Made by a program: the position numbers and the translations under genes
Part shown: piece by piece, positions 1-13,646 of the stretch
How positions within the stretch are numbered: the stretch's first letter is position 1
Layout: every line of letters begins with the position of its first letter
The notes under the pieces: model-generated
Told to the model about the DNA's origin: nothing
The model's input: only the letters and a program-made list of their open reading frames with translations
The model's database searches: none
Origin: Rubellimicrobium thermophilum DSM 16684
GTDB lineage: Bacteria; Pseudomonadota; Alphaproteobacteria; Rhodobacterales; Rhodobacteraceae
Assembly: GCF_000442315.1 (NCBI RefSeq)
Contig: NZ_KE557320.1
Coordinates: forward strand, 583,606 to 647,605
Reading direction: 5' to 3'
Length of the DNA: 64,000 nt

Positions 1-2852
1 CCGCGCGCTGCGCGGGCCGCGCGCCCCGCCCAGGCAAACACGTAGAAGACCTCCGTCTCGCCGGTCATGACAGGCGTCTCGGGCATCGTCCCCGGCAGGT
101 CCGGTGCCGAACCCGGTATCTCCGCAGGCATCCCGCCCGGCATCTCGGAGGGCGCCTCGGGCGGGGTCTCCGCTGGCGTGTCGCCGGGAAGCTCTGCCGG
201 TGGGGCAGGGGGGGCCTCGCCGGGGGTCTCGCCCGGCAGCTCCGCCGGCTCGGGCTGCGGCTCCGGAAGCGGCTCGGGCGGCAGGTCGGGCTCTGGCATC
301 TCCTGCGGCTCGCCGGGCGGCAGGTCGGGTTCGCGCGGGGGATCCTCGACGGGGGCGGGATCGGGCCGGTCCGGTTCGGCCGGAGGCGGCTCCGGCACGG
401 GGGCGGGATCGGGCGTCTGCGCCTCGGGCGCCGCCGCGGCGCGGGCGCTGGCCGCTTTGGGCATGCGGAGCTTCGGCCGCTCGCCACGCTGGGCGCGGTA
501 GCCCAGCCCCTCCATCAACTTCGCGAACTGTTCGAGCGACAACCCCGTGATCGACAGCATCTCGGGCGCGGCCTCGAATCCGGCCCGGCTGTCGCGCTCG
601 CGAAGCAGGTCGGCCAGGCGTTCGAGCATGTCGATGCGGATCGCCCGTTCGCCGGCTGCGCGGAAACCGGCCATGGCCCAGAACCCGGCGGGATGGCTGC
701 CCTGGGCGGGAAGGGTGACATGGCCGGGCGGCGGAGCGGGAGGAAACTCCTCGAGCCCCTTCCACAGCGACCACAGGACAAGGCGCAGCCGCGTTGGCGC
801 CGGCTTGAGCAGCGCCGGCAGGAAGACCGTGAACTGGCCGAGCCGCACCGCATGGCGCCTCAGGGCGGCCCGCGCCTCGGCATCGAGCGCGCGCACCTCC
901 TCGGCCACCTCGCTGCGCGGAATGATGCCGAAATGCTCGCCCAGACGATAGGCGAACCCGCGCGCAAGCGGGGGCATCGCCTCGTCCTTCTGCAGGGCGA
1001 TCAGCGGCTCCATGGCCGAGGCGATCCGCCGGTCCATGAAATGCTGCAGCCGCCGCTGCACCTTCTGGGCGATCTCCGGCCCCGCTTCCTCGTCCACGAA
1101 GGCGACGATCTCCGGCTTCAGCGGATCGGCGCCGCGGGCCAGCCGTCCCACCGCCTGATCGCCCCACATCAGGCCGCCCTGTTCGGTGAAGTCGATCTCG
1201 CTGTCGGGGGCGTTGTAGAAGCGGTCTGCCCGCAGGGAGAACTGGGGAGCCAGCGCCTGCACTGCCGCCTGACGCAGCGTGCGCGCCTCCTCGGGATTGG
1301 CGGGGCGCTCGGCGCGAAAGCGGAAGCCCTCGAGCCGCCCGACGGGATGCCCCTCGACCGTCACTTCGCCCTTGTCGCTCACCTCGGCCAACAGGACCTC
1401 CTTCTGCCTCAGCCGGCGGGCGAGCGTGCTCGTCCGCTTGTCCACGAACCGTTCCGTCAGCGCCCGGTGGAGCGCATCCGACAGCCGGTCTTCTACAGCG
1501 CGGGTTTCCTCGCGCCAATGGGCCTCGTCGGGGACCCAGCCCCGGCGCTGTGCCACATAGGTCCAGGTGCGGATATGGGCGAGCCGCCGCGACAGCGTGT
1601 CGATGTCCCCCTCCGTGCGGTCGATTCGCCGCACGGCCTCTGCGATCAGGGGTTCGGGCACGCTGCCGCGCTGATGGAGATGGGTGTATATCGTGCCCAG
1701 AAGCGCGGCATGTTCCGTGCGCGAGATGCCGCGGAAATCCGGGATCCGGCAGACATCCCACAGCAGCCGCACCGAGGGGCCGTCCGAGGCGCGCGCCGCC
1801 ACCTCCGCATCGCGGGCCAGCAGGCGCAGCGCGGCCAGATCGTCGCTTTCCCGCACCCGGCCGAGCCAGGGATTGTCGCTCTGTTCCTCGAGCGACCGGA
1901 TCAGGCTGTCGATGCTGCCGAAACGCAGCCGCGAATTGCGCCATTGCAGACGCGTGACGGGGCGGAAACTGTGGGTCTCGATGGCCTCGACGACATCCGG
2001 GGAAAGCTCGGGCGCCTCGCCGGTGACGCCGAAGGTTCCCTGCGCAAGATGCCGGCCCGCCCGTCCTGCGATCTGGGCCAGCTCGTCGGGCCGCAGCTCG
2101 CGCATCCGCTGGCCGTCGAACTTCACCAGACTCGAGAAGGCGACATGCCCGATGTCGAGATTGAGTCCCATGCCGATCGCGTCGGTCGCGACCAGGTAAT
2201 CGACCTCGCCCGCCTGATAGAGGGCCACCTGCGCATTGCGCGTGCGGGGGGACAGCGCCCCCATGACCACCGCCGCCCCGCCGCGCATGCGCCGGATGTA
2301 TTCGGCGATGGCATAGACGCTCTCGATGGAGAAGCCGACGATGGCCGACCGTTCGGGCAGGCGCGCGATCGTCTTCGGTCCCGTATAGCTCAGGGTAGAG
2401 AAGCGCTCGCGCGACAGGAAGGTGACACCTGGCACCAGCGCGGCGATGGCGCTGCGCATCGTGGCGCTGCCCAGGAACAGCGTCTCCTGCAGGCCGCGGG
2501 CATGCAGCAGCCTGTCGGTGAAGACATGGCCCCGCTCGGGATCGGCACAGAGCTGGATCTCGTCCACGGCCAGGAAATCCGCGCCCATTCCCTCGGGCAT
2601 CGCCTCGACGGTGCAGACCCAGTACTGCGTCCGCTCCGGGACGATCCGCTCCTCGCCCGTCACCAGCGCCACGACCGACGGACCCCGCAGCCGGACGATG
2701 CGGTCATAGACCTCCCGGGCCAGAAGGCGCAGCGGCAGCCCGATGATCCCCGTGCGATGCGCGAGCATCCGCTCGATGGCGTAATGGGTCTTGCCGGTGT
2801 TGGTCGGGCCGAGGACCGCGGTCACGCGGGGCCGGTCGGGCATCATGGTCAT
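1..2852 (-). CDS. Suv3/MgpS-like DEAD-box helicase, cut by left edge
   Basis: The reading frame is open from the ATG at 2852 to the window edge, so the C-terminus is missing. Motif I GPTNTGKT is at residues 15-22 and the DEIQ box, typical of the Suv3 RNA-helicase branch, starts at residue 97. Further on come SAT, an ATDAIGMGLNL segment and QIAGRAGR, the usual C-terminal helicase motifs. About 950 codons are visible, near the usual length of the rhodobacterial homologs. Between about 490 and 70 lies a linker very rich in Pro and Glu, followed by ETEVFYVFAWAGR, the start of the conserved tail. The role is inferred to be ATP-dependent RNA unwinding or remodelling; the substrate is unknown. It follows the TPR gene on the same strand with a 24-bp gap, so the two may be co-transcribed. 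Confidence 0.85.
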   Translation of the reverse strand, partial: MTMMPDRPRVTAVLGPTNTGKTHYAIERMLAHRTGIIGLPLRLLAREVYDRIVRLRGPSVVALVTGEERIVPERTQYWVCTVEAMPEGMGADFLAVDEIQLCADPERGHVFTDRLLHARGLQETLFLGSATMRSAIAALVPGVTFLSRERFSTLSYTGPKTIARLPERSAIVGFSIESVYAIAEYIRRMRGGAAVVMGALSPRTRNAQVALYQAGEVDYLVATDAIGMGLNLDIGHVAFSSLVKFDGQRMRELRPDELAQIAGRAGRHLAQGTFGVTGEAPELSPDVVEAIETHSFRPVTRLQWRNSRLRFGSIDSLIRSLEEQSDNPWLGRVRESDDLAALRLLARDAEVAARASDGPSVRLLWDVCRIPDFRGISRTEHAALLGTIYTHLHQRGSVPEPLIAEAVRRIDRTEGDIDTLSRRLAHIRTWTYVAQRRGWVPDEAHWREETRAVEDRLSDALHRALTERFVDKRTSTLARRLRQKEVLLAEVSDKGEVTVEGHPVGRLEGFRFRAERPANPEEARTLRQAAVQALAPQFSLRADRFYNAPDSEIDFTEQGGLMWGDQAVGRLARGADPLKPEIVAFVDEEAGPEIAQKVQRRLQHFMDRRIASAMEPLIALQKDEAMPPLARGFAYRLGEHFGIIPRSEVAEEVRALDAEARAALRRHAVRLGQFTVFLPALLKPAPTRLRLVLWSLWKGLEEFPPAPPPGHVTLPAQGSHPAGFWAMAGFRAAGERAIRIDMLERLADLLRERDSRAGFEAAPEMLSITGLSLEQFAKLMEGLGYRAQRGERPKLRMPKAASARAAAAPEAQTPDPAPVPEPPPAEPDRPDPAPVEDPPREPDLPPGEPQEMPEPDLPPEPLPEPQPEPAELPGETPGEAPPAPPAELPGDTPAETPPEAPSEMPGGMPAEIPGSAPDLPGTMPETPVMTGETEVFYVFAWAGRAARAAR

Positions 2853-2876
2853 CGGGCGGCGTCCCCCGCACCAGGA

Positions 2877-3437
2877 TCAGAGGCTGCGCCCTTCCAGCTC
2901 GAGCGCGAGGCGGGCCGCCTGCATCTCGGCCGCGGCATCCTGCGGGTTGATCTCGGTCACCCGACGCCAGACTTCAAGGGCCTCCGCCCGCATGCCGATC
3001 TCCTCGAGCAGAACGGCCAGCCCCTTCATCGCCTCCCAGTGATTCGGGTTGAGCGTCAGCGCCGCGCGCAGATCGTCGATGGCCGGGCCGGCCAGGCCGA
3101 TCTGGTAATAGGCGGCGGCGCGGGCGGCATGGGCCTCGGCAAAGGTCGGATCATGGTCGATGGCGGCGGTCAGATGCTCGATGGCGGCCTGCCAGTCCCC
3201 GCGCGCCAGGGCGTCCTGCCCGCGCCGCAGAAGCAGATCGATCGCGGCCGATCCCGATTGCGACCACAGCGCCTCGATCTCACGCTCCACCAGGGCGGCG
3301 GCATGGGGGGTCTCCGCCGCGCGGAGCTGCGCCAGAAGCTCGGCCTCGCGGTCCTGCGCGGGCGCCGGCAGGGCTAGGGACAGCCAGAGCGCCGCCGACG
3401 TGACGGCATGTTGGACGAAGGGGACGGACAGCCGCAT
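2877..3437 (-). CDS. Exported tetratricopeptide-repeat protein
   Basis: 186 codons from the ATG at 3437, chosen because GAGGA lies just upstream and because the N-terminus MRLSVPF...LSLALPAPAQ then forms a good signal peptide with cleavage after AQ. A longer reading to 3512 exists but lacks a ribosome site. The mature part is helical and holds about three TPR units (GQDALARGDWQAAIEHL, AAYYQIGLAGPAIDDL, LAVLLEEIGMRAEALEV). TPR proteins act as protein-interaction scaffolds; a periplasmic location is inferred from the signal peptide. The partner is unknown. It lies directly upstream of the helicase gene on the same strand. Confidence 0.75.
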   Translation of the reverse strand: MRLSVPFVQHAVTSAALWLSLALPAPAQDREAELLAQLRAAETPHAAALVEREIEALWSQSGSAAIDLLLRRGQDALARGDWQAAIEHLTAAIDHDPTFAEAHAARAAAYYQIGLAGPAIDDLRAALTLNPNHWEAMKGLAVLLEEIGMRAEALEVWRRVTEINPQDAAAEMQAARLALELEGRSL

Positions 3438-3510
3438 ATCCTCACAGTAGCGGGCCGGCGTGCCGCCGCACAGGGGGCCCGGCATCACGATGAACGGAAG
3501 GACGGCAGCC

Positions 3511-3801
3511 ATGAGCGCAGTGATCGATCAGGCGGTGACGGAACTGAACCAGCGGCTCGGGGGGCGCGGTTTCGACGGGACGGCGCGTTTCGTGCTGACA
3601 GGAGAGGGCAGCATCCTGCTCGATGCCGCTGGTGCACGCGCGGGCGAGGGCGAGGCCGATGTCACGCTCACCGCCGCGCCCGAGGTCTTCCGCGACATCC
3701 TCTCGGGCGAGACCTCGGCCACCGCCGCCTTCATGACCGGCCGGCTTCAGGTCGATGGCGACATGGGCGCGGCCATGCGGCTGGCCTCGGTCCTGTCCTG
3801 A
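3511..3801 (+). CDS. SCP2 sterol-carrier domain protein
   Basis: 96 residues starting at MSAVIDQA, preceded by GGAAGGA. The sequence shows the compact SCP2 pattern: an N-terminal helix, a central strand ending in GEGSILLDAAGA, then VTLTAAPEVFRDILSG and the C-terminal TGRLQVDGDMGAAMRLASVL, where the motif GRLQVDGDMG is the family signature. Such small bacterial SCP2 proteins are thought to bind lipids or acyl chains, but no enzymatic role is established. It is divergent from the TPR gene (73-bp gap) and is followed at once by an alpha/beta hydrolase, which suggests a small lipid-related operon. Confidence 0.85.
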   Translation: MSAVIDQAVTELNQRLGGRGFDGTARFVLTGEGSILLDAAGARAGEGEADVTLTAAPEVFRDILSGETSATAAFMTGRLQVDGDMGAAMRLASVLS

Positions 3802-3806
3802 CGACC

Positions 3807-4769
3807 TTGCCCGCGCTTCTGCACAGACCGGAGCCGGAAGGGGCGCCGCTTCACGAGAGGATCGCGGAAGGTCCGCCGGGGGGACGGGCGGCATGGATCG
3901 CCGCCGATGACGGCGTTCGCCTGCGCGCCGTGCACTGGGTGCCGCCGGATCCCCGCGGAACGGTGCTGATCTTCACCGGCCGCACCGAATATGCCGAGAA
4001 ATACGGCCCCCTTGCCGGCGATCTGGGGCGGGCCGGCCTTGCCGTCCTGACGATCGACTGGCGGGGGCAGGGGCTCTCGGCGCGGCTGCGGCCGGGCCGG
4101 ATGCTCGGTCATGTGGGGCGCTTCACGGATTATCAGCGGGATGTGGCGGCTCTGATCGCCCATGCAGAGGCCCTCGGCCTGCCGCGCCCGTGGTTCCTGC
4201 TTGCGCATTCGATGGGCGGGGCCATCGGATTCCGCGCCCTGTGCGAGGGTCTGCCTGTCCGTGCGGCCGCCTTCACGGCCCCGATGTTCGGCATCCGCAT
4301 GACCGGCGCCACCCGGTCGCTGGCCTGGGCGATCACCTCGCTGGGCCGCGGCGCGGGGCTGGGCCATCTGCTCACCCCCGGACAGGCGCGGCTGACCTAT
4401 GTCCTGATGGCCGACTACGAGGGCAATGCTCTCACGAGCGATCGCGCCACATGGGACTGGCTCCGCCGCCAGGTGACCGAGGTGCCGGACCTCGCCCTCG
4501 GCGGCCCGACACTGCACTGGCTGAACGAGGCCCTGCGCGAAGGGCGGCGCCTGATGGCGCTGCCGCCGCCGGCCGTTCCCGCGCTCGGCCTGCTCGGCAG
4601 CGAGGAGATGATCGTGGATCCCGACCGCATCCGGCACCGTTTCGCCGACTGGCCGGGGGCCCGTCTGATCGAACTGCCCGGCGCCCGGCACGAGCTGCTG
4701 ATGGAGGCGCCGCCGATCCGTGCCGCATCCCTGGCCGAGATCCTTGCGCTGTTCGACGTCCGGGGCTGA
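3807..4769 (+). CDS. Alpha/beta hydrolase, lysophospholipase-like
   Basis: About 320 residues. No ATG fits, so the TTG at 3807, 5 bp after the SCP2 stop, is taken as start; this is uncertain. The fold is clear: TVLIFTGRTEYAEKYGPLAGDL, then LTIDWRGQGLSARL, the nucleophile elbow LLAHSMGGAIG (Ser in GHSMGG position), an acidic residue near GSEEMIVDPDRI and the C-terminal His in GARHELLMEAP. This is the PldB/monoglyceride-lipase type of serine hydrolase, inferred to cleave lysophospholipids or monoacylglycerols. Coupling to the SCP2 gene supports a lipid role. The exact substrate cannot be read from the sequence. Confidence 0.8.
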   Translation: MPALLHRPEPEGAPLHERIAEGPPGGRAAWIAADDGVRLRAVHWVPPDPRGTVLIFTGRTEYAEKYGPLAGDLGRAGLAVLTIDWRGQGLSARLRPGRMLGHVGRFTDYQRDVAALIAHAEALGLPRPWFLLAHSMGGAIGFRALCEGLPVRAAAFTAPMFGIRMTGATRSLAWAITSLGRGAGLGHLLTPGQARLTYVLMADYEGNALTSDRATWDWLRRQVTEVPDLALGGPTLHWLNEALREGRRLMALPPPAVPALGLLGSEEMIVDPDRIRHRFADWPGARLIELPGARHELLMEAPPIRAASLAEILALFDVRG

Positions 4770-4837
4770 GGCCGACTTTCCAGGATAGGGGCGGATCGGG
4801 GGCTGTTGCGCAGCCGTCCGCTGCACCGTTCGCGGCC

Positions 4838-4853
4838 TTAACGGATCGTCAAC
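4838..4853 (+). promoter_or_regulatory. CtrA-like box, one mismatch
   Basis: TTAA-N7-TCAAC, one base off the CtrA consensus TTAA-N7-TTAAC. It lies in the gene-poor stretch after the hydrolase gene. No clear target gene starts within 100 bp on either strand, so function is doubtful. Confidence 0.3.
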
Positions 4854-4902
4854 CTTTCCCGGTGCAGGCTGACCGCATGATCACCCGCACAGGAGAGGCC
4901 GA

Positions 4903-4924
4903 CGAATCACGACCGAATCACGAC
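4903..4924 (+). repeat. 11-bp perfect tandem repeat with GANTC sites
   Basis: Two adjacent copies of CGAATCACGAC (4903-4913 and 4914-4924). Each contains GAATC, a GANTC site of the kind methylated by the alphaproteobacterial CcrM enzyme. Confidence 0.7.
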
Positions 4925-5128
4925 CCATCCGTTCCGCCCCGTGTGCCGGCGCCCGGACGGCCGGGTTCCGGCCTCTGCCCCCCTCTCTTCCCCTGCCCGA
5001 ATCGCGGCCTGCCAGGGCCGCCCGATTCTCTCATGGAGAACCCCGCAGCCATGCCATGGACCGCAATGCCGAAGGCTCTCCTCCGCTCCGGCCAGAGGGG
5101 GGGTGCGGGCCGCCCGTCGCTGCACCTT

Positions 5129-5485
5129 TCAGAGAGCGGCGGTGACGATGATCTCCACCCGGTAGTCCGGCGCGGCCAGCCTGGCCTCTCCGGTCCAGCG
5201 GGCGGGGGGATTGGCAGGGTCCACCCACTGGTCCCAGACGGCGTTCATGGCCGCGAAATCGGCGATGTCGGCCAGCCAGATCTGTGCAGTCAGCAGCCGC
5301 GCCTTGCTGGTTCCAGCCAGCGCCAGAAGGCGGTCGATCTCGGCCAGAACGGCGCGGGTCTGCTCCTCGACCGGGGCGCCCGGCGCGCCGACCTGTCCGG
5401 CCAGGTAGACGATGCCGCCATGCAAGACGGCCTGGCTCATGCGCGGGCCGGGTTCGATGCGGGTGATGCTCTGGCTCTGGGTCAT
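5129..5485 (-). CDS. RidA/YjgF family protein
   Basis: 118 residues, the normal size for the family. The start ATG at 5485 has AAGGGA upstream. The segments VYLAGQVG, EEQTRAVLAEIDRLLALAGTSKARLLTAQIWL and FAAMNAVWDQWVDPANPPAR match the RidA fold; the Arg in PPAR is the residue that binds imine or enamine intermediates in deaminating members. RidA proteins hydrolyse reactive 2-aminoacrylate-type intermediates, or act in other subgroup roles. The subgroup is not certain. It stands alone, with a tRNA gene upstream on the same strand. Confidence 0.9.
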   Translation of the reverse strand: MTQSQSITRIEPGPRMSQAVLHGGIVYLAGQVGAPGAPVEEQTRAVLAEIDRLLALAGTSKARLLTAQIWLADIADFAAMNAVWDQWVDPANPPARWTGEARLAAPDYRVEIIVTAAL

Positions 5486-5559
5486 GATGGGTCCCTTCGT
5501 GAAGGCGCGGCCTCCCTAGAGGGACCGATGCGGAAGGGGAAGAGGCGGAAGGAAAAGAC

Positions 5560-5633
5560 TGGAGCGGGCGAAGGGAATCGAACCCTCGTCGTAAGCTTGG
5601 GAAGCTTCTGCTCTACCATTGAGCTACGCCCGC
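5560..5633 (-). tRNA. tRNA-Gly (anticodon CCC)
   Basis: Read on the minus strand it begins GCGGGCGTAGCTCAATGGTA and ends CGCCCGCTCCA. The acceptor stem is GCGGGCG/CGCCCGC, the D-arm GCTC/GAGC, the T-loop TTCGATT, and the anticodon loop TTCCCAA gives CCC. The 3' CCA is encoded. The outermost anticodon-stem pair (G27-A43) is a mismatch, which could be real or a base error. Confidence 0.95.
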
Positions 5634-5731
5634 CTCGCGCGCTTCAGGTAGCGGCTGGCGGGGCGCGCGTCAAGCTGCCGCCCGGTTCTGCGGCGCCTGC
5701 GATCCGGGTTGCGTTCAGGCGTCGGCCGCGA

Positions 5732-11079
<5,348 letters not shown>

Positions 11080-11083
<4 letters not shown>

Positions 11084-12370
11084 GCGCGCGTCCTCAGCCG
11101 GGCGGCATGGGCGCCGACGCAGCGTCCCTGGGCGAGGCCGTTCTCGTTCGCGGCCCGGAAATGGATACCGCCATAGAGGCGCGACATCGCGGCTTCCTCG
11201 GCGGCAGCCCGGAAGGAGGGGAAGCGGCGAGGGGGCAGGCCGTCGTCCTCGTGGGTGCGGTCGCTGAAGGGGTAATTCTCGCCGAAGAAAGCGGTCAGCA
11301 CCTCGGCGGCGGCACCCGACAGGGTGGAATGGCCCGAAGGGTATTCCGGGAAGGGCGGGGTGATGAGGAGCGGTTCCCAGTCCGGGTCGAGATGCGCGCG
11401 GATATAGGTCACCGGGCGCAGGAGGTTGTACCGATACTTGCCGTCCCAGCAGGCGATGAAGGCATCAGCCATGGCCACCGACAGGACGGCCAGCACCTCG
11501 GCGCGGCGCACCGCATCGGCGCCCGCGGCCTCGAGGACCTGTTCGGCGATCCGGATCCAGTGACCGGGCGGCGTGGGGGAAAGCATCGGGTCGTCGGACC
11601 AGAAGCGGGCGATGAGGCGCTGTTCCTCGGTGAGGGTCCGCGACACGGTCAGCACCTCTTCGGCTTGGGCGCGGAAGGCCGATCCGGGTTCCTCGCTGTA
11701 GGCGGGCGGGGGCGGCAGGTCGCAGGCGTCGGCCGCCGGCACCGCGAAGGGCCGGTTGCGTCCCCATGCAGGGAGGAGCGGAGCCTGCTGCTGAACGATA
11801 TGGCTCGTGGGGACCCAGTCGCCCGGCTTCGTCGGGGGGGCGCCAGTCATGGGGAAAGCCCATGTTCTCGATGTCGTGCCCGCCATCGTTGCGCGCCCAT
11901 TCGAGGATGTGCTGCGCGATCCTCTCGCCGATGGCGCGGCTCCGGGCGGCTGCGGCGGGGTCCAGCCCTTCGGCCGTTTCCCGGGTAAGGCGCTCGGCCA
12001 TGGCCGTCATCGCCCGCTGCCCGGTCGGGCCGGTATTGGCGAACAGTTCGGCCATCGCGGTGGCCATCGCCGCCTGAAGCGCGGCGGCGCGATCCGGCGG
12101 CGCCTCGGCCGGCAGCGGCCCGAGGTCCCGGAGCTGCCCTGCCAGCGACCGCAGCGTCGGATCGCCTGCGGCCATCGTCTCCCATGCGGCGACATAGAGA
12201 TAGGCAAAGGCCCGGCTGGCCACGGGGGGCGAATAGGTCGGCGTGTGTCGGACGAGCTCCAGCACCAGACGGGTGTTGAGCGAGAGCACCTCCTCCGGGG
12301 ATGGTCCGGCCCGGAGCGCGGGCGCGACGACGAGCGCAGCGATCACGGCAAGGACACGGACAAGTCTCAT
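11080..12370 (-). CDS. Vanadium haloperoxidase/PAP2-superfamily protein, with one frameshift
   Basis: About 429 residues once repaired. The start ATG at 12370 follows GGGGGGAAG and begins a signal peptide (MRLVRVLAVIAALVVAPALRAG). The vanadate or phosphate site residues are present: KYRYNLLRP (Lys and Arg seven apart), PEYPSGHSTLSGAA (His) and SRLYGGIHF (Arg and His). This matches vanadium-dependent haloperoxidases and related acid phosphatases; which activity applies cannot be decided. The frame breaks in a run of seven G at 11834-11840. With six, the protein reads WRPPTKPGDWVP and is continuous. It is followed by the coupled CRTAC1 gene. Confidence 0.85.
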
Positions 12371-12490
12371 GGCGATCTTCCCCCCTTGCGGAAGATTGAG
12401 CATTCCGCATCGGATGAAGGCAAGAGGCGCCCTTTCGTGCCCGGCCATGGCGCGCTAAGCCCGTCGGGCCTGACGGAAGGAGAGGAGCCG

Positions 12491-13411
12491 ATGTCCGACA
12501 GCCCCCTGCGCATCGCCTGCATCGGCGAAACGATGATCGAACTGTCCGGCTTCGATCCGGGCGCCGGACGGCTCGATGTCGGCGTGGCGGGGGACACGCT
12601 CAATACCGCCATCTATCTCGGCCGGGCGCTCGGGAGCCGGGCCGAGATCCGTTATCTGACCGCGCTGGGCGATGATCGCTTCTCCGACCATATCCTCGCC
12701 GTGATGACACGCGAAGGCCTTGTCACGGACGGTGTCGCACGCCTGCCCGGCCGGCTTCCCGGTCTCTATGCCATCTCGGTGGACGAACGGGGCGAGCGCA
12801 GCTTTGCCTACTGGCGGAACGAATCGGCGGCACGGGACATGTTCGGACCGGGGGGAATCGGTCTCGATTCACTGGTCGGTCATGATGTGCTGCTGCTGAG
12901 CGGGATCACGCTTGCCATCCTGCCGCCTGTCCATCGCGAGGCCTTGATCGCGGCCTGTGCTGCGGCAAAGGCGGCGGGGTGCATCGTGGCCTTCGATACC
13001 AATTATCGCCCCCGCCTGTGGCCGGACGAGGTGACTGCCCGTGACGTCTTCGACCGCATGTGGCGGGCGACGACCGTCGCGCTTCCCTCGCGCGATGACG
13101 AGGCACGCCTGCATCCCGGAGAATCGGTCGAGGCGCTGTTCGCGCGGCTGGCCGCAGCCGGAGTGCGGGAGATCGCACTCAAGGACGGTCCGGCGGGACC
13201 CCATCTGTGGGACGGACAGGCGCTGCCCCGCGACCGCTATCCGCCTGCACCGCGCGTCGTGGATACCACGGCTGCAGGCGACGGGTTCAATGCGGGCTAT
13301 CTGGCTGCCCGGCTGCAGGGCGCATCCGTGCCGCAGGCGGCGCAGGCGGCCCATGCACTGGCGCTGCGCATCATCGGGCACAAGGGCGCCATCCTGCCCG
13401 CCGATGCGTGA
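12491..13411 (+). CDS. kdgK: 2-keto-3-deoxygluconate kinase-like PfkB sugar kinase
   Basis: 306 residues from the ATG at 12491, with AAGGAGAGGAG upstream. PfkB features: IGETMIELSG at the start, GDTLNTAIYLGRAL sugar-binding region, LLSGITLAILPP, and the C-terminal DTTAAGDGFNAGYLAA motif containing the catalytic Asp (family norm DTxGAGD; here Ala for Gly). The overall pattern resembles KdgK, which phosphorylates 2-keto-3-deoxygluconate in the Entner-Doudoroff or uronate pathway. No other uronate genes adjoin, so the substrate is an inference. Confidence 0.8.
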   Translation: MSDSPLRIACIGETMIELSGFDPGAGRLDVGVAGDTLNTAIYLGRALGSRAEIRYLTALGDDRFSDHILAVMTREGLVTDGVARLPGRLPGLYAISVDERGERSFAYWRNESAARDMFGPGGIGLDSLVGHDVLLLSGITLAILPPVHREALIAACAAAKAAGCIVAFDTNYRPRLWPDEVTARDVFDRMWRATTVALPSRDDEARLHPGESVEALFARLAAAGVREIALKDGPAGPHLWDGQALPRDRYPPAPRVVDTTAAGDGFNAGYLAARLQGASVPQAAQAAHALALRIIGHKGAILPADA

Positions 13412-13440
13412 TGGTGGAAAATCGACCTTGCGAGGGGGGT

Positions 13441-13515
13441 TGGCTCCGGCGGCAGGGATCGAACCTGCGACCAATTGATTAACAGTCAACTGCTCTACCG
13501 CTGAGCTACGCCGGA
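13441..13515 (-). tRNA. tRNA-Asn (anticodon GTT)
   Basis: On the minus strand it begins TCCGGCGTAGCTCAGCGGTA and ends CGCCGGAGCCA. The acceptor stem is TCCGGCG/CGCCGGA, the anticodon loop CTGTTAA gives GTT, the T-arm is GCAGG-TTCGATC-CCTGC, and the 3' CCA is encoded. It lies 29 bp after kdgK, in the opposite direction. Confidence 0.97.
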
Positions 13516-13646
13516 ACGCGGGACGGCCTATAGCAACCCTTCGGAGCAGCGTCCAGAGGGTGCGGCCGAAGGTGACGCATGGTTCGCCGGGCGGATGCCG
13601 TGGCCGGATGCTTTTGTCCGGTCCTCTCCCGGTCTAGCCTTCGGGA

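Larger units (their letters stand above)
4770..5128. other. Gene-poor 359-bp stretch
   Basis: No convincing gene was found here. The open frames that cross it are compositional shadows without ribosome sites. It holds a CtrA-like box (4838-4853) and a perfect 11-bp tandem repeat with two GANTC sites (4903-4924). No tRNA or clear terminator is visible. Confidence 0.5.

Noticed and set aside
693-3377. 894-codon open frame on the plus strand opposite the helicase gene
   Set aside because: It is an antisense shadow caused by high GC codon bias; it has no recognisable domain, while the opposite strand encodes clear helicase motifs.
4907-5125. 72-codon minus-strand frame in the gap before RidA
   Set aside because: No ribosome site, low-complexity product and no domain.
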